A stretch of DNA of 64,000 nucleotides from Parasphingorhabdus marina DSM 22363. Lineage in GTDB: Bacteria; Pseudomonadota; Alphaproteobacteria; Sphingomonadales; Sphingomonadaceae. Below, in pieces: positions 1 through 8,866 of the stretch. The stretch lies in the NCBI RefSeq assembly GCF_900128895.1, contig NZ_FSQW01000002.1:1178001-1242000 (forward strand), in the 5' to 3' direction. The translations under genes and the position numbers were made by a program. Under the pieces are notes generated by a model. It was not told where the DNA came from. It saw only the letters and a program-made list of their open reading frames with translations, and did no database searches. The first letter of the stretch is position 1, and every line of letters begins with the position of its first letter.

Positions 1-1
1 C

Positions 2-1420
2 GTCGAACCGCGCAGCTTTCCGATCCCGGTTGGTGTGCAGACCACGGAGCGGGCCAATAGCCTCGACGTTTTTGGGCGCTCCAACTCCCTCGTCCTCGCC
101 CAGACATTCATCACTGGTGTAGCGCTGATCAAGGGCTCAACCGCCTACAAGCCGCCTGATGTTGAATATCGCCTGACCCTGGCCACCCAGGTCAATCATG
201 TCGATGTTCCCGAACGCCGGGTCTTGTTCGTGGAACCGTCCAGGTCGTCCAATCGTACGGATTTCTTCGTCGGTGTGCAGGAAGCGTTTTTCGACTATCA
301 TATCCGCAACACCTCGGCCCGCTACGACTTTGACAGCTTCCGGATCGGCATCCAGCCGATGCAGGCGGATTTCCGCGGCTTCCTGTTTCAGGACAATCAG
401 CTGGGCTTCCGCCTGTTCGGAACGCGCGACAATAACCGCGTGCAATATAATCTTGGCGCCTTCGTGCAGCTGGAAAAAGATACGAACAGCGGTCTCAACG
501 ACATCTTCCAGACACCGCGCGAAAGCTATATTTTCTTTGCCAATCTCTATCGCCAGGATCTGCCCTTTGTCGGCCTGACCAGCCAGTTCAGCGTGACCTA
601 CAACATGAACCGCGAACGCAGCGATATCGAGATTGACGACAATGGTTTCCCGGTTCGGCCTGCCCTGCTCGGCGATCTGCGCGGCCGGGCCTATGACGTG
701 GTCTATCCCGGCTATGCGGTTGACGGGCGGATCGGGCGCATCAATGTCACCGGGCAGCTTTACGGGGCATTCGGCGAAGACCGGAACAGCTTCTTCACCA
801 GCGAACCAGCCAAGATCCAGGCCTTTTTTGCGGCGGCTGAAGCGAGCTATGATGTCGATTTCTGGCGCTTCCGTGCATCCGGGCTATTCGCCAGCGGGGA
901 TGGCAATCCCTATAACAATACCGAAGCCGGATTTGATGCGATTTTTGAAAACCCGATTTTCGCAGGCGCCGATACCAGCTACTGGATCCGCCAGACCATC
1001 CCGTTCGCAGGCGGCGGTCGCGTGATCAGCATCAACGGTCGCAATGGCATCCTGAATTCCCTGCGTTCCTCCAAGGAACAGGGCCAGAGCAATTTCAACA
1101 ATCCGGGTACGATCCTGGCGGGTGTCGGCGTCGATGCGGATCTGACGCCGGACTTCCGGCTGTCCGCCAACGCCAATCATCTCTGGTTCCACAAAACCGA
1201 GAGTCTGGAAGCGCTTCGAGTGGAAGGGTCGATACCGAAAGATATTGGCTGGGATCTTTCCATGGCCGGGATCTACCGCCCCAATGCCAACCAGAATCTC
1301 GTGTTCCGGCTGTCGGGCGCCGCATTGCTGCCGGGCAAGGGATTCAAGGATCTGTTCGATCAGAGTGACAAACGCGATTTCCACTATTCCATCCTCTTCA
1401 ACGCAATATTGGCTTTCTGA
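2..1420 (+). CDS. Outer-membrane beta-barrel protein, 5'-truncated by window edge
   Basis: The reading frame is open from base 2, so the gene starts outside the window; 472 residues are visible. The GTG at 35 is internal and has no ribosome site. The protein is rich in alternating aromatic/polar strands (for example YDFDSFRIGIQPM, FRLFGTRDNNRVQYNLGAF) and ends in ...FHYSILFNAILAF. A terminal Phe is the usual signature of a BAM-inserted barrel. No TonB box or plug is visible in this part. It ends one base before the decaheme cytochrome gene, so the two are almost certainly cotranscribed. By analogy with MtrB-type conduits it could be the porin sheath of an electron conduit, but sequence similarity to MtrB is not evident by eye. 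Barrel: fairly sure; partner role: inference. Confidence 0.8.
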   Translation, partial: VEPRSFPIPVGVQTTERANSLDVFGRSNSLVLAQTFITGVALIKGSTAYKPPDVEYRLTLATQVNHVDVPERRVLFVEPSRSSNRTDFFVGVQEAFFDYHIRNTSARYDFDSFRIGIQPMQADFRGFLFQDNQLGFRLFGTRDNNRVQYNLGAFVQLEKDTNSGLNDIFQTPRESYIFFANLYRQDLPFVGLTSQFSVTYNMNRERSDIEIDDNGFPVRPALLGDLRGRAYDVVYPGYAVDGRIGRINVTGQLYGAFGEDRNSFFTSEPAKIQAFFAAAEASYDVDFWRFRASGLFASGDGNPYNNTEAGFDAIFENPIFAGADTSYWIRQTIPFAGGGRVISINGRNGILNSLRSSKEQGQSNFNNPGTILAGVGVDADLTPDFRLSANANHLWFHKTESLEALRVEGSIPKDIGWDLSMAGIYRPNANQNLVFRLSGAALLPGKGFKDLFDQSDKRDFHYSILFNAILAF

Positions 1421-1421
1421 T

Positions 1422-4400
1422 ATGCAGCTGATCCAGACCCTTCTTCATCAGAAAAAATGGCTTCTCGCGGGACTGGGAGCTCTGGTACTGACGGCAGCTC
1501 CCGCCTCGCTGCTGATGGCGGCAGGCAAGGAAAAGCCGCAGAAAATCGATTACAGCTTCACTCCGCCCGCGCCGCAGAACCAGACATGGGATGCGGCCGA
1601 AGCAAAGAGTTCGGGCTGTGTGTCCTGTCATACCGACAGCGACCAGAAGACCATGCACGAAACCCCGGCGGTGGTACTGGGGTGTGTGGACTGCCATGGT
1701 GGCGATGCCGCAGTCACCGGAGACAATAGCTGGGGCAAGAACAGCCTCGCCTATATGGATGCGCTCAAGAAAGCGCATGTCCTGCCCAAATATCCGGAAA
1801 GCTGGCACTGGCCTTCCTCGGCCAATCCCAAGCGCAGCTATGCCCTGCTCAACAAGGAATCACCGGAATTTGTGCGGTTTGTGAACCCTTCCGATTACCG
1901 CGTTGCCCGCGAGGCCTGTGGCGCTTGTCATATGGAAATTATCGAGGCGTCGGAGCGGTCGCTGATGGCCACAGGCGCGATGCTGTGGGGCGGTGCTGCC
2001 TATAATAACGGGATCGTGCCGTTCAAAAATTATGTGTTCGGCGAAGCCTATACGCGCAAGGGCGAAGGCGCGACGATCAAGTCCCCGGGCAATCCGCACG
2101 GCACCGTGACCGAGGAACAGAAAAAACGCGGCGCCCTGCCCATTTTATATCCCCTGCCCACCTGGCACACCATCCCGCCGGGCGATATATTCCGTGTGTT
2201 CGAGCGTGGCGGGCGCAATATCAACACGCAGTTCCCCGAGATCGGCCTGCCCAATATCGGCGGCATCATCCAGCGCCTCGAAGAACCCGGACGACCGGAT
2301 CTGAAACAGTCCAATCGCGGTCCGGGAACCGGCCTCCGCGTGGCCATTCCGGCACTGAACATTCACAAGACCCGCCTCAACGACCCGTTCATGTGGTTCA
2401 TGGGCACCAACGACCAGCCCGGCGATTACCGGCAGTCCGGTTGCGCCGGGTGCCATGTCGTCTACGCCAATGACCGCGAACCGCGGCACAGTCTGATCTG
2501 GGCGAAGTACGGCCGTGATGGCCAGACCCAGACGGTGGATCCCACCATCCGCAATCTGAAAGAAGGCGAGCACCGGACCGGCAGCTATGGAACCTATGAC
2601 GCCGCCCATGGCAAAAAAGGCAAATATGGCGGCAAGGATGACCATGCAGGCAAGGCCGCCGGTAATGATGACGGCCACGGCGATGATCATTCCGGCGATA
2701 TCGACCCGGCGAAACGCGAAAAAGGTCATCCGATCAAACACACCTTTACCCGCGCTATTCCCACCGCCCAGTGCATGAACTGTCACATGCACCAGCCGAA
2801 CATCTTCCTGAACAGTTATCTCGGCTACACGATGTGGGACTATGAATCCGACGCGCCCTACATGTGGCCCGGCCCAGACAACAAGACGCCGCGCCCCGAA
2901 GGCATGAGCGACGAGGAATATGCGAAGATCTACAAAACGCAGAAATTTCCGACCGCCGAGGAAGTTCGCAAGGTGCTGGACCGCAACCCGGAAGGTGCAG
3001 CACCCAAGGGGCTGTGGGCGGATATCGATTTCCTGCGCAATGTCTATGATCTCAACAGCGAGCTGAAAGACACGCAATTTGCCGACTATCACGGCCATGG
3101 CTGGAATTTCCGGGCGATCCTGAAACGCGATCGCGAAGGCAATTTGCTCGACGCGGATGGCGATATTATCGACAATGATGATCCCGAAAAATTCCGCCGC
3201 GAAGAGGAAGAGAAATTCGTCAAACCCGGTATCAATCCCGGCAAATCCGTGCACATGATGAGCATCCATGCCGAGGTCGGCATGCAATGCGCGGACTGCC
3301 ACTTCGCCCAGGACAGTCATGGCAATGGCCTGATCTATGGTGAGGTCGCCAATGCGGTGGAAATCAGCTGCAAGGACTGTCACGGCACCGCCGATGCCTA
3401 CCCGACACTGAAGACCTCCAATCTCGCTGCCCGTCCGAAAGGCAAGGACCTGGCACTGCTCCGCAATGCCGATGGACAGCGGCGCTTTGAATGGATGCAG
3501 GATCCCCAAGGCAATCGGGTGCTGATCCAGAGGTCAATTGTCGATCCCGAGCTCAGCTGGCGCGTCAGTCTGGTCAAGGACAGCGTCGATCGTGATCACC
3601 CCGACTTCAACATGAAGGCGGCGCGGTCAAAGCTGATGTCGAAAACCGCCTCGGAAACCGGCAAGTACAGCTTCGGAACCGGTATCGCGGCAGAAGATCG
3701 CGCGCACAAGGATGACAATATGGTGTGTTTCACCTGCCATCTCAGCTGGACGACCAGCTGTGGTGGCTGTCACCTGCCGATTGAGGCCAACTGGCAGGCG
3801 GAAAGTCATCGCTATGAAGGCGGCACCACTCGAAATTATGCGACCTATAATCCCCAGGTTGCACGGGACCAGATGTTCCAGCTCGGGCTCCATCAGACCA
3901 CCAAGGGCAATATCATCGCCCCGGTGCGTTCCACTTCGGCGCTGGTCTTGTCCTCGACGAATATCAACCGCGAACGGATCTATGTGCAACAGCCGCCCAT
4001 ATCGGCCATCGGTTACTCGTCTCAGGCCTTTGCCCCGCATTTCCCGCATACCGTTCGCAAAACGGAAACCAAGCAATGTTCGGACTGTCACCTGAGCGAA
4101 GCGAATGACAATAATGCGATCATGTCCCAGCTGCTGCTGCAAGGCACGAATTTCGTCAATTTTGTCGGACTCCACGCCTGGGTGGGACTGGAAAAAGGCT
4201 TTGAGGCCGTGCGCGTCACCGAGTGGGATGAACCGCAGGCGGTGATCGGGTCCTATCTCCAGAAATATGCCTATCCCGATTACTGGCGCATGCATGTCGA
4301 GGACAATGATCGCGAGCTGATCAACTGGGTGCGCGGAAAGACGCTGGATGGTGACCTCTCGGGTGAGACCAAGGCGCTCGAGGAATTTGCCAATGTCGTG

Positions 4401-5591
4401 CAGGGCACAGGTGATGCGGTGCGCTGTCTACAGCTGCGCGGCGAATACATGTTTGTCGCCGAGGGCAAGGGCGGCTTCCGCGCCTACGATGTGGCCTCGA
4501 TCGGCAACAAGGGCTTTTCCGAACGGATCGTAAAGGCGCCCTTCTCATCTCTGGGGCACGACACGCATGTCGACACCAAGAATGCGACCTGCATGGCGCT
4601 GGCCACCAACCAGCCGATCGCACCCACCCGCAACACCAAGGAACTGCGGGAGATAAATGAAGAACAGCCATTCCACCCGATCTACAATTATGCCGTGATC
4701 ACCGATAGCGAAGAGGGTCTCGTGCTGGTGGATGTCAATACACTGGCCGATGGCGAGTTCCGGAACAATTTCTTCAAGCGCGCCGCCACATGGAATGAGG
4801 GCAATGTTCTTGCCGGAGCCCGGCATATCACGCTGGCCGGCCACTATGCTTACATCGCAGCGGCATCGGGCCTGGTTGTGATCGATCTCGACGACCCGCT
4901 GAAACCCCGTCATGTCACGACTGTGCCGATGACCGATGCGCGGGCTTCCGCAATCCAGTTCCGTTATCTCTGGGTCACTGACACAGATGGCGTGAAGCTG
5001 TTTGACGTCACCGATATGGAAAACCCGGTTGCGGTTGAATCGGGGACCATCCCGCTCGCCAACGCCCAGCGACTCTATCTCGCCAGGACCTATGCCTATA
5101 TCGCCGCAAAAAACGAAGGTCTGGTGATCGCCAACATTACCAGGCCCGAAGCGCCGGTTATCTATCGCAAGGAAACATTTGGCGGACAGATGAATGATGC
5201 CGAAGACGTGATTGTCGGATCAACCAATGCGACACTGTTCGCCTATGTTGCGGATGGTCGCAACGGGTTGAAGGTCATTCAGCTGACCTCGCCGGACAGC
5301 CAGCCCAATTATTACGGCTTTTCACCGCCGCCGGTGCCAGAACTGATCGCTTTCGCGCGCACGCCCAAGCCGGCGCTGGCACTGTCCAAAGGGCTGGACC
5401 GCGATCGCGCGGTCGACGAAACCGGCGGGCAAATGGCGATATTTGGCCGTATCGGTTCGCGTCCGTTCAACCGCAGCGAGATGCAGCGCTTCTATCTCAA
5501 CAAGCAGGGCAAGCCCTATTTCGTGAAGGATGCGGTGGACATGGCGGACTGGGTCGGCGCCAAGGCCCCGCCAAAAATCGCCCGACGATAA
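1422..5591 (+). CDS. Secreted decaheme c-type cytochrome with C-terminal LVIVD beta-propeller
   Basis: Start ATG at 1422, one base after the barrel gene stop; 1389 residues. A signal peptide covers about residues 1-34 (KKWLLAGLGALVLTAAPASL). Ten CXXCH heme motifs begin at about residues 66, 88, 166, 341, 451, 623, 650, 769, 780 and 886. An Asp/His/Gly/Lys-rich insert lies at about 390-435. Residues about 1000-1290 hold repeated blades (AYIAAASGLVVIDLDDP, YLWVTDTDGVKLFDV, AYIAAKNEGLVIANI) typical of the LVIVD repeat, a predicted beta-propeller. The protein must be exported and heme-loaded in the periplasm, and may sit at or outside the outer membrane. Inferred role: electron transfer across or at the outer membrane with the upstream barrel. 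An enzyme of the multiheme reductase/oxidase type is an alternative. No cytochrome maturation genes are in the window. Confidence 0.9.
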   Translation: MQLIQTLLHQKKWLLAGLGALVLTAAPASLLMAAGKEKPQKIDYSFTPPAPQNQTWDAAEAKSSGCVSCHTDSDQKTMHETPAVVLGCVDCHGGDAAVTGDNSWGKNSLAYMDALKKAHVLPKYPESWHWPSSANPKRSYALLNKESPEFVRFVNPSDYRVAREACGACHMEIIEASERSLMATGAMLWGGAAYNNGIVPFKNYVFGEAYTRKGEGATIKSPGNPHGTVTEEQKKRGALPILYPLPTWHTIPPGDIFRVFERGGRNINTQFPEIGLPNIGGIIQRLEEPGRPDLKQSNRGPGTGLRVAIPALNIHKTRLNDPFMWFMGTNDQPGDYRQSGCAGCHVVYANDREPRHSLIWAKYGRDGQTQTVDPTIRNLKEGEHRTGSYGTYDAAHGKKGKYGGKDDHAGKAAGNDDGHGDDHSGDIDPAKREKGHPIKHTFTRAIPTAQCMNCHMHQPNIFLNSYLGYTMWDYESDAPYMWPGPDNKTPRPEGMSDEEYAKIYKTQKFPTAEEVRKVLDRNPEGAAPKGLWADIDFLRNVYDLNSELKDTQFADYHGHGWNFRAILKRDREGNLLDADGDIIDNDDPEKFRREEEEKFVKPGINPGKSVHMMSIHAEVGMQCADCHFAQDSHGNGLIYGEVANAVEISCKDCHGTADAYPTLKTSNLAARPKGKDLALLRNADGQRRFEWMQDPQGNRVLIQRSIVDPELSWRVSLVKDSVDRDHPDFNMKAARSKLMSKTASETGKYSFGTGIAAEDRAHKDDNMVCFTCHLSWTTSCGGCHLPIEANWQAESHRYEGGTTRNYATYNPQVARDQMFQLGLHQTTKGNIIAPVRSTSALVLSSTNINRERIYVQQPPISAIGYSSQAFAPHFPHTVRKTETKQCSDCHLSEANDNNAIMSQLLLQGTNFVNFVGLHAWVGLEKGFEAVRVTEWDEPQAVIGSYLQKYAYPDYWRMHVEDNDRELINWVRGKTLDGDLSGETKALEEFANVVQGTGDAVRCLQLRGEYMFVAEGKGGFRAYDVASIGNKGFSERIVKAPFSSLGHDTHVDTKNATCMALATNQPIAPTRNTKELREINEEQPFHPIYNYAVITDSEEGLVLVDVNTLADGEFRNNFFKRAATWNEGNVLAGARHITLAGHYAYIAAASGLVVIDLDDPLKPRHVTTVPMTDARASAIQFRYLWVTDTDGVKLFDVTDMENPVAVESGTIPLANAQRLYLARTYAYIAAKNEGLVIANITRPEAPVIYRKETFGGQMNDAEDVIVGSTNATLFAYVADGRNGLKVIQLTSPDSQPNYYGFSPPPVPELIAFARTPKPALALSKGLDRDRAVDETGGQMAIFGRIGSRPFNRSEMQRFYLNKQGKPYFVKDAVDMADWVGAKAPPKIARR

Positions 5592-5718
5592 GCGAAAAAA
5601 AGGGGACCGGGTCTGAAACAGACGCCGATCCCCGTTCCCCGAAACGCAACTCGGGGAAACCTCTTTCCCGTTCCGGTTAAAGGGGAAGTCCGGAAACGGG
5701 ACGGGTTCTGGAATTTTG

Positions 5719-6126
5719 TCAGCAGTTGCCGTCGATGGCGCGTCCTGCCAGGGCACCTACGGCGCCGCCGATAATGGTACCTTCGGTCTTGTCGCCGCGG
5801 CGGGCGATCTCGTTGCCCAGCAGTCCACCTGCAATGGCACCGATTATCGTACCGCCGGTTCCGCGATCACAGCCTCTGTAACGGCGGCGATCATTGCGAT
5901 AGCGGCGTTTTTCACGATAGTAGCGACGGTCCCGGCGATCATAATAGCGATCACCACGATAATAGTCGCCGCGCCGATAATAGCGGCGATCATCGCCCAC
6001 CCGTTCGAAATAGGCGTCACCATAACCCTGGTAATAGCCACTCCGTGCTTCCGCAGGTGTTGCGAAACTCATGGCCGCTACAGCAGCAGCGGTAATCGAA
6101 ACTGTACCCAAAATCTTGTTCAACAT
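5719..6126 (-). CDS. Tyr/Arg-rich glycine-zipper secreted protein
   Basis: 135 residues. Signal peptide at about 1-27 (ITAAAVAAMSFATPAEA). The middle (about 30-82) is extremely rich in Tyr, Arg and Asp (RRYYRRGDYYRGDRYYDRR). The C-terminus is a glycine-zipper 2TM-like segment (GGTIIGAIAGGLLGNEIARR ... EGTIIGGAVGALAGRAID). Such proteins are envelope components, often linked to the 17-kDa surface antigen superfamily; the function is not known. It is convergent with the decaheme gene. A second glycine-zipper protein with the same architecture lies at 8867-9253, so they are likely paralogues. Confidence 0.85.
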   Translation of the reverse strand: MLNKILGTVSITAAAVAAMSFATPAEARSGYYQGYGDAYFERVGDDRRYYRRGDYYRGDRYYDRRDRRYYREKRRYRNDRRRYRGCDRGTGGTIIGAIAGGLLGNEIARRGDKTEGTIIGGAVGALAGRAIDGNC

Positions 6127-6399
6127 TGTCTTACTCCAATGAGCCTCACTTGCGATGTAGCGGGACCCGACTCAATTAATGCCCGACGAGAATGTTTCTA
6201 GACGACCAGCATTGACCCGATGCTGAATGCGGGTTTTATCTGAGGTTCATATTTAGGGGTAGTTTTATGAACACTTTGAAAGTTTCGCTTTGAGCACAGG
6301 CGCTTGCTAGCAAAAATCAGTACCCCTAATCTTTTCAATCATTGTCGCCAGCAGCTGCGCCCGATAGCTGCCAGACAAATAGAAAATGGAGAGACAGGC

Positions 6400-7176
6400 A
6401 TGCAATTGAAGGGCAAGACAGCCGCAATCACGGGTGGTACCGCGGGCATTGGCAGAGGCATTGCCGAGCTATTTCTTGCGGAGGGCGCCAATGTCGCGTT
6501 GATGGCCCGCAACCCGAACAAAGGGGCGAAAGTCCTGGAAGAAATCGACGCCGGTGATCGCGCCATGTTCGTTGCCGGGGATGTTATGGACCAACAGTCG
6601 GTCGAAGGCTTTATCGATCAGACAGTAGATCAGTTCGGGACGGTCGACATTCTGGTCAACAATGCCGGTGGAGCCGGAGATCTCGCACCTCTGGCAGATC
6701 TCAGTGACGAGTCGTTTGATCAGGCGATGAAATGGAATATCTACGCCACATTCTGGGCGACACGACGCGCACTGAAACCGATGCTCGAGCAGCAATCCGG
6801 CCGCGTGATCAATATCAGCTCCACCGAAGGCAAGATGGGCAAGCCGACCTTCGCACCCTACACAATCGCCAAACATGGCATTAACGGGATGACCAAGTCC
6901 GTGGCACAAGAAGTCGGCACCCAGGGGATTACCGTCAATGCCATCTGTCCGGGACTTGTGCTGACCGACCTCATCATGGATAGCGGCCCGGCGACAGCGG
7001 CCGGCATGGGGATGACGTTCGACGAGATGATCGACATGTTTTCCCAGGAAAGTGCCCTGAAACGTCCCAACACGGTTGAAGAAGTGGCCGCCATGGCCCT
7101 GCTGCTTGCATCGGATGCCGGAGCCGGCATCACCGGCGCGCTGCTCAGCGTTGACGGCGGAACCGCGCAATATTAG
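6400..7176 (+). CDS. Short-chain dehydrogenase/reductase (SDR)
   Basis: 258 residues from ATG 6400, preceded by GGAGAG at suitable distance; the in-frame upstream start at 6304 has no support. Classical SDR landmarks are all present: TGGTAGIG cofactor loop near the N-terminus, NNAGG, catalytic Ser in NISSTEG and Tyr/Lys in PYTIAKHG, and a C-terminal VDGGTAQY. NAD(P)(H)-dependent oxidoreductase, cytosolic; the substrate cannot be read from sequence. It is followed 25 bases later by a small membrane-anchored protein on the same strand. Confidence 0.9.
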   Translation: MQLKGKTAAITGGTAGIGRGIAELFLAEGANVALMARNPNKGAKVLEEIDAGDRAMFVAGDVMDQQSVEGFIDQTVDQFGTVDILVNNAGGAGDLAPLADLSDESFDQAMKWNIYATFWATRRALKPMLEQQSGRVINISSTEGKMGKPTFAPYTIAKHGINGMTKSVAQEVGTQGITVNAICPGLVLTDLIMDSGPATAAGMGMTFDEMIDMFSQESALKRPNTVEEVAAMALLLASDAGAGITGALLSVDGGTAQY

Positions 7177-7201
7177 CAGCAGATCCGGAAGGATGTGATG
7201 C

Positions 7202-7594
7202 ATGTCGATAGGCCTGGTTGAACTGCTCATTGCGGCACTTGTTGTCGCCTTGTTGCTGATCTGGCGGCTTTGGCCCAAACAGCAGCGCGGGGACCTGACC
7301 GCCCCGCCCCCAGGTCTGCAGTCCGATGTTCAGATGGCCAGGCCTGACGAGCGACCACGAATGTCGCAACCGGACACAGCCGGTTTGTCCACCGATGATC
7401 TGTCTCGGGGTGCAAGGCGCGGCACGGTCAAACATGAAAGCGACTACAGTGAAGAAGACCTGATGATGCGGGACGTCCGCGCCGCGCTCCATCGGGGATC
7501 GGTATCGGAAGCAGTTGAAAGAGTCCGACGGACCCGAAACATCGGCGAAGAAGAAGCTCTGGATTTTCTCGAGACGATTGGCCTGCCAAAGTAA
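7202..7594 (+). CDS. Membrane-anchored small protein with L7/L12-CTD-like tail
   Basis: 130 residues. One N-terminal membrane segment (about 5-22, ELLIAALVVALLLIW), then a polar Pro-rich linker (about 28-80). The C-terminal 45 residues (DVRAALHRGSVSEAVERVRR ... EEALDFLETIGLP) have the helix-Gly-helix pattern of the ribosomal protein L7/L12 C-terminal fold (compare the family pattern of GKKIEAIKxVRExTGLGLKEAKxxV). That resemblance is by eye only. It probably faces the cytoplasm. Function unknown. Confidence 0.75.
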   Translation: MSIGLVELLIAALVVALLLIWRLWPKQQRGDLTAPPPGLQSDVQMARPDERPRMSQPDTAGLSTDDLSRGARRGTVKHESDYSEEDLMMRDVRAALHRGSVSEAVERVRRTRNIGEEEALDFLETIGLPK

Positions 7595-7843
7595 AAGCTG
7601 CGGATCAAGCATATCGGAGCCATTGCCGCTGACATTGCCAATGAAGCCCGTGCGCTCAAACCGAGAAGCCAAATATTAGGATATTTCACCATATTTCGGT
7701 TCAGGGTAAAATCCTGTAAATCAAAATTTCTCCTTAAATTATTGTATTATATGCTTTTTTTAAAACTGGCACGCCCTGTGCAGAGCATTGGGCATCTTCG
7801 CAACAAGCTTTGTGAAGCCAGATTTAAACGAAAGGAACTCCAA

Positions 7844-7966
7844 ATGTTGAATGCAAATATCCAGAACCAGATCGCCGCCGCTTTTGCCGCTATCGTATCC
7901 GCCGCCGTTTTCGTTGGTGCCAGCATCGGCCCCGCAGCTCAGAACGTGTCGTCGTTCATCGCCTGA
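7844..7966 (+). CDS. 40-residue hydrophobic peptide, copy 1 of a tandem pair
   Basis: Start ATG 7844 behind AAAGGAACTCCAA. Product of 40 residues, with a hydrophobic core AAAFAAIVSAAVFVGASIGP and ending SSFIA. It is paralogous to the next ORF (shared pattern of IAA-A-SAA-FVGAS-GPA and a terminal IA). A longer in-frame start at 7742 lies in an AT-rich tract without a ribosome site and is not preferred. Single membrane segment or cleaved signal peptide; function unknown. The 250 bases before it are AT-rich and carry no gene. Confidence 0.7.
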   Translation: MLNANIQNQIAAAFAAIVSAAVFVGASIGPAAQNVSSFIA

Positions 7967-7998
7967 TACCGAAACCCCAGACCAAAAGGAAAAACATC

Positions 7999-8118
7999 AT
8001 GTTCTCCCCCAAATTCCAGAGCCACGCCATTGCCGCTATTGCAGCTCTCTTCTCCGCCGCCATCTTTGTCGGTGCCAGTGTTGGCCCCGCCGTTAGCAAC
8101 AGCGGTCTGATCGCCTGA
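7999..8118 (+). CDS. 39-residue hydrophobic peptide, copy 2 of a tandem pair
   Basis: ATG 7999 preceded by AAAAGGAAAAACATC; 39 residues, core AIAALFSAAIFVGASVGPA, ending GLIA. It starts 32 bases after copy 1 stops and shares about half of its residues, with the SAAxFVGASxGPA block nearly identical. Conservation of reading frame, ribosome site and length between the two copies supports both being translated. No known family is recognised. Confidence 0.7.
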   Translation: MFSPKFQSHAIAAIAALFSAAIFVGASVGPAVSNSGLIA

Positions 8119-8146
8119 TCGCTCTGACCGGCAACTGGTCCGGGAT

Positions 8147-8521
8147 CTATCCCTGACCCCTGCCCTCAGAGCGCATCAGCCACCAGGCCAGAATGAACAG
8201 AAGCAGGAACAGGCCGTCGATCATGGCGCCGACAAACGGACCCCCGACAGCCAGTCGACCCTGCGACCACAAGACAAGAGACGGCACAAAAAAGGACGCC
8301 TTTTCCAGGATGGCAATCGGGATCAGTGATCGGTACCGCACCGGATCCCTCGCGATCATGATGAAGATAATCTGGAAAACCAGTGCCAGACCGTGAAAGC
8401 CATAATAGAATTCCGGGTGAGACAAGGCCGGCTGAATCTGGCTTTCACCGAAAAAACCTGGTACCAGCACGACAATTCCAAATATGGCGGCAACCCAGAA
8501 AATCGTTTTGGTTGCTTTCAT
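8147..8521 (-). CDS. Four-helix integral membrane protein
   Basis: 124 residues from ATG 8521 (MKATKTIFW), chosen because GGGAGGGACAAGCG lies just upstream; the frame extends further but without a ribosome site. Four predicted membrane segments (about 7-25, 40-58, 72-90, 98-117). No catalytic motif seen. It follows the 36-residue membrane peptide at 8637-8747 on the same strand, so the two may be coexpressed. Function unknown. Confidence 0.75.
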   Translation of the reverse strand: MKATKTIFWVAAIFGIVVLVPGFFGESQIQPALSHPEFYYGFHGLALVFQIIFIMIARDPVRYRSLIPIAILEKASFFVPSLVLWSQGRLAVGGPFVGAMIDGLFLLLFILAWWLMRSEGRGQG

Positions 8522-8636
8522 CGCTTGTCCCTCCCCTGAAACTGTTCCCTCGCCATATCGAGCACCGAAGATCAGCCGTAACATGATCGGCTGAAACAGG
8601 ACAGAGGTCCGGGACGCAAATCGCACCGGACTCTGG

Positions 8637-8747
8637 TCAGTCGTCGCTAAACTGCTCCATGATGGTGCAATAGATCAGGCCGATCCCGAAGACGGCCATC
8701 ATTCCGATAAACAGCAATACCGGACCTTGCATCAGATGTTCGGACAT
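8637..8747 (-). CDS. 36-residue single-span membrane peptide
   Basis: Found by reading the minus strand. ATG 8747 is preceded by AAAGGAGAGGAAAT, one of the best ribosome sites in this region. The product of 36 residues has one membrane helix (GPVLLFIGMMAVFGIGLIY) and an acidic tail (EQFSDD). It is upstream of the four-helix protein on the same strand, about 115 bases apart. Function unknown. Confidence 0.65.
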   Translation of the reverse strand: MSEHLMQGPVLLFIGMMAVFGIGLIYCTIMEQFSDD

Positions 8748-8866
8748 ATTTCCTCTCCTTTGCTGAACGGAGAAAGAATATGTCGCGTCCAACGGACGCA
8801 TCATTGATCTGGGTCAATCCTGACCGGAACCCGGGAACATCGTGCCCAAGTGCCAGAATTCCCCGA

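Noticed and set aside
35-1420. Barrel gene starting at GTG 35
   Set aside because: The frame is open to the left edge and there is no ribosome site before 35; it is the truncated remainder of a longer gene.
2145-3509. 454-codon frame opposite the decaheme gene
   Set aside because: A shadow of a GC-rich gene; no start signal, and the plus strand has the CXXCH motifs and family match.
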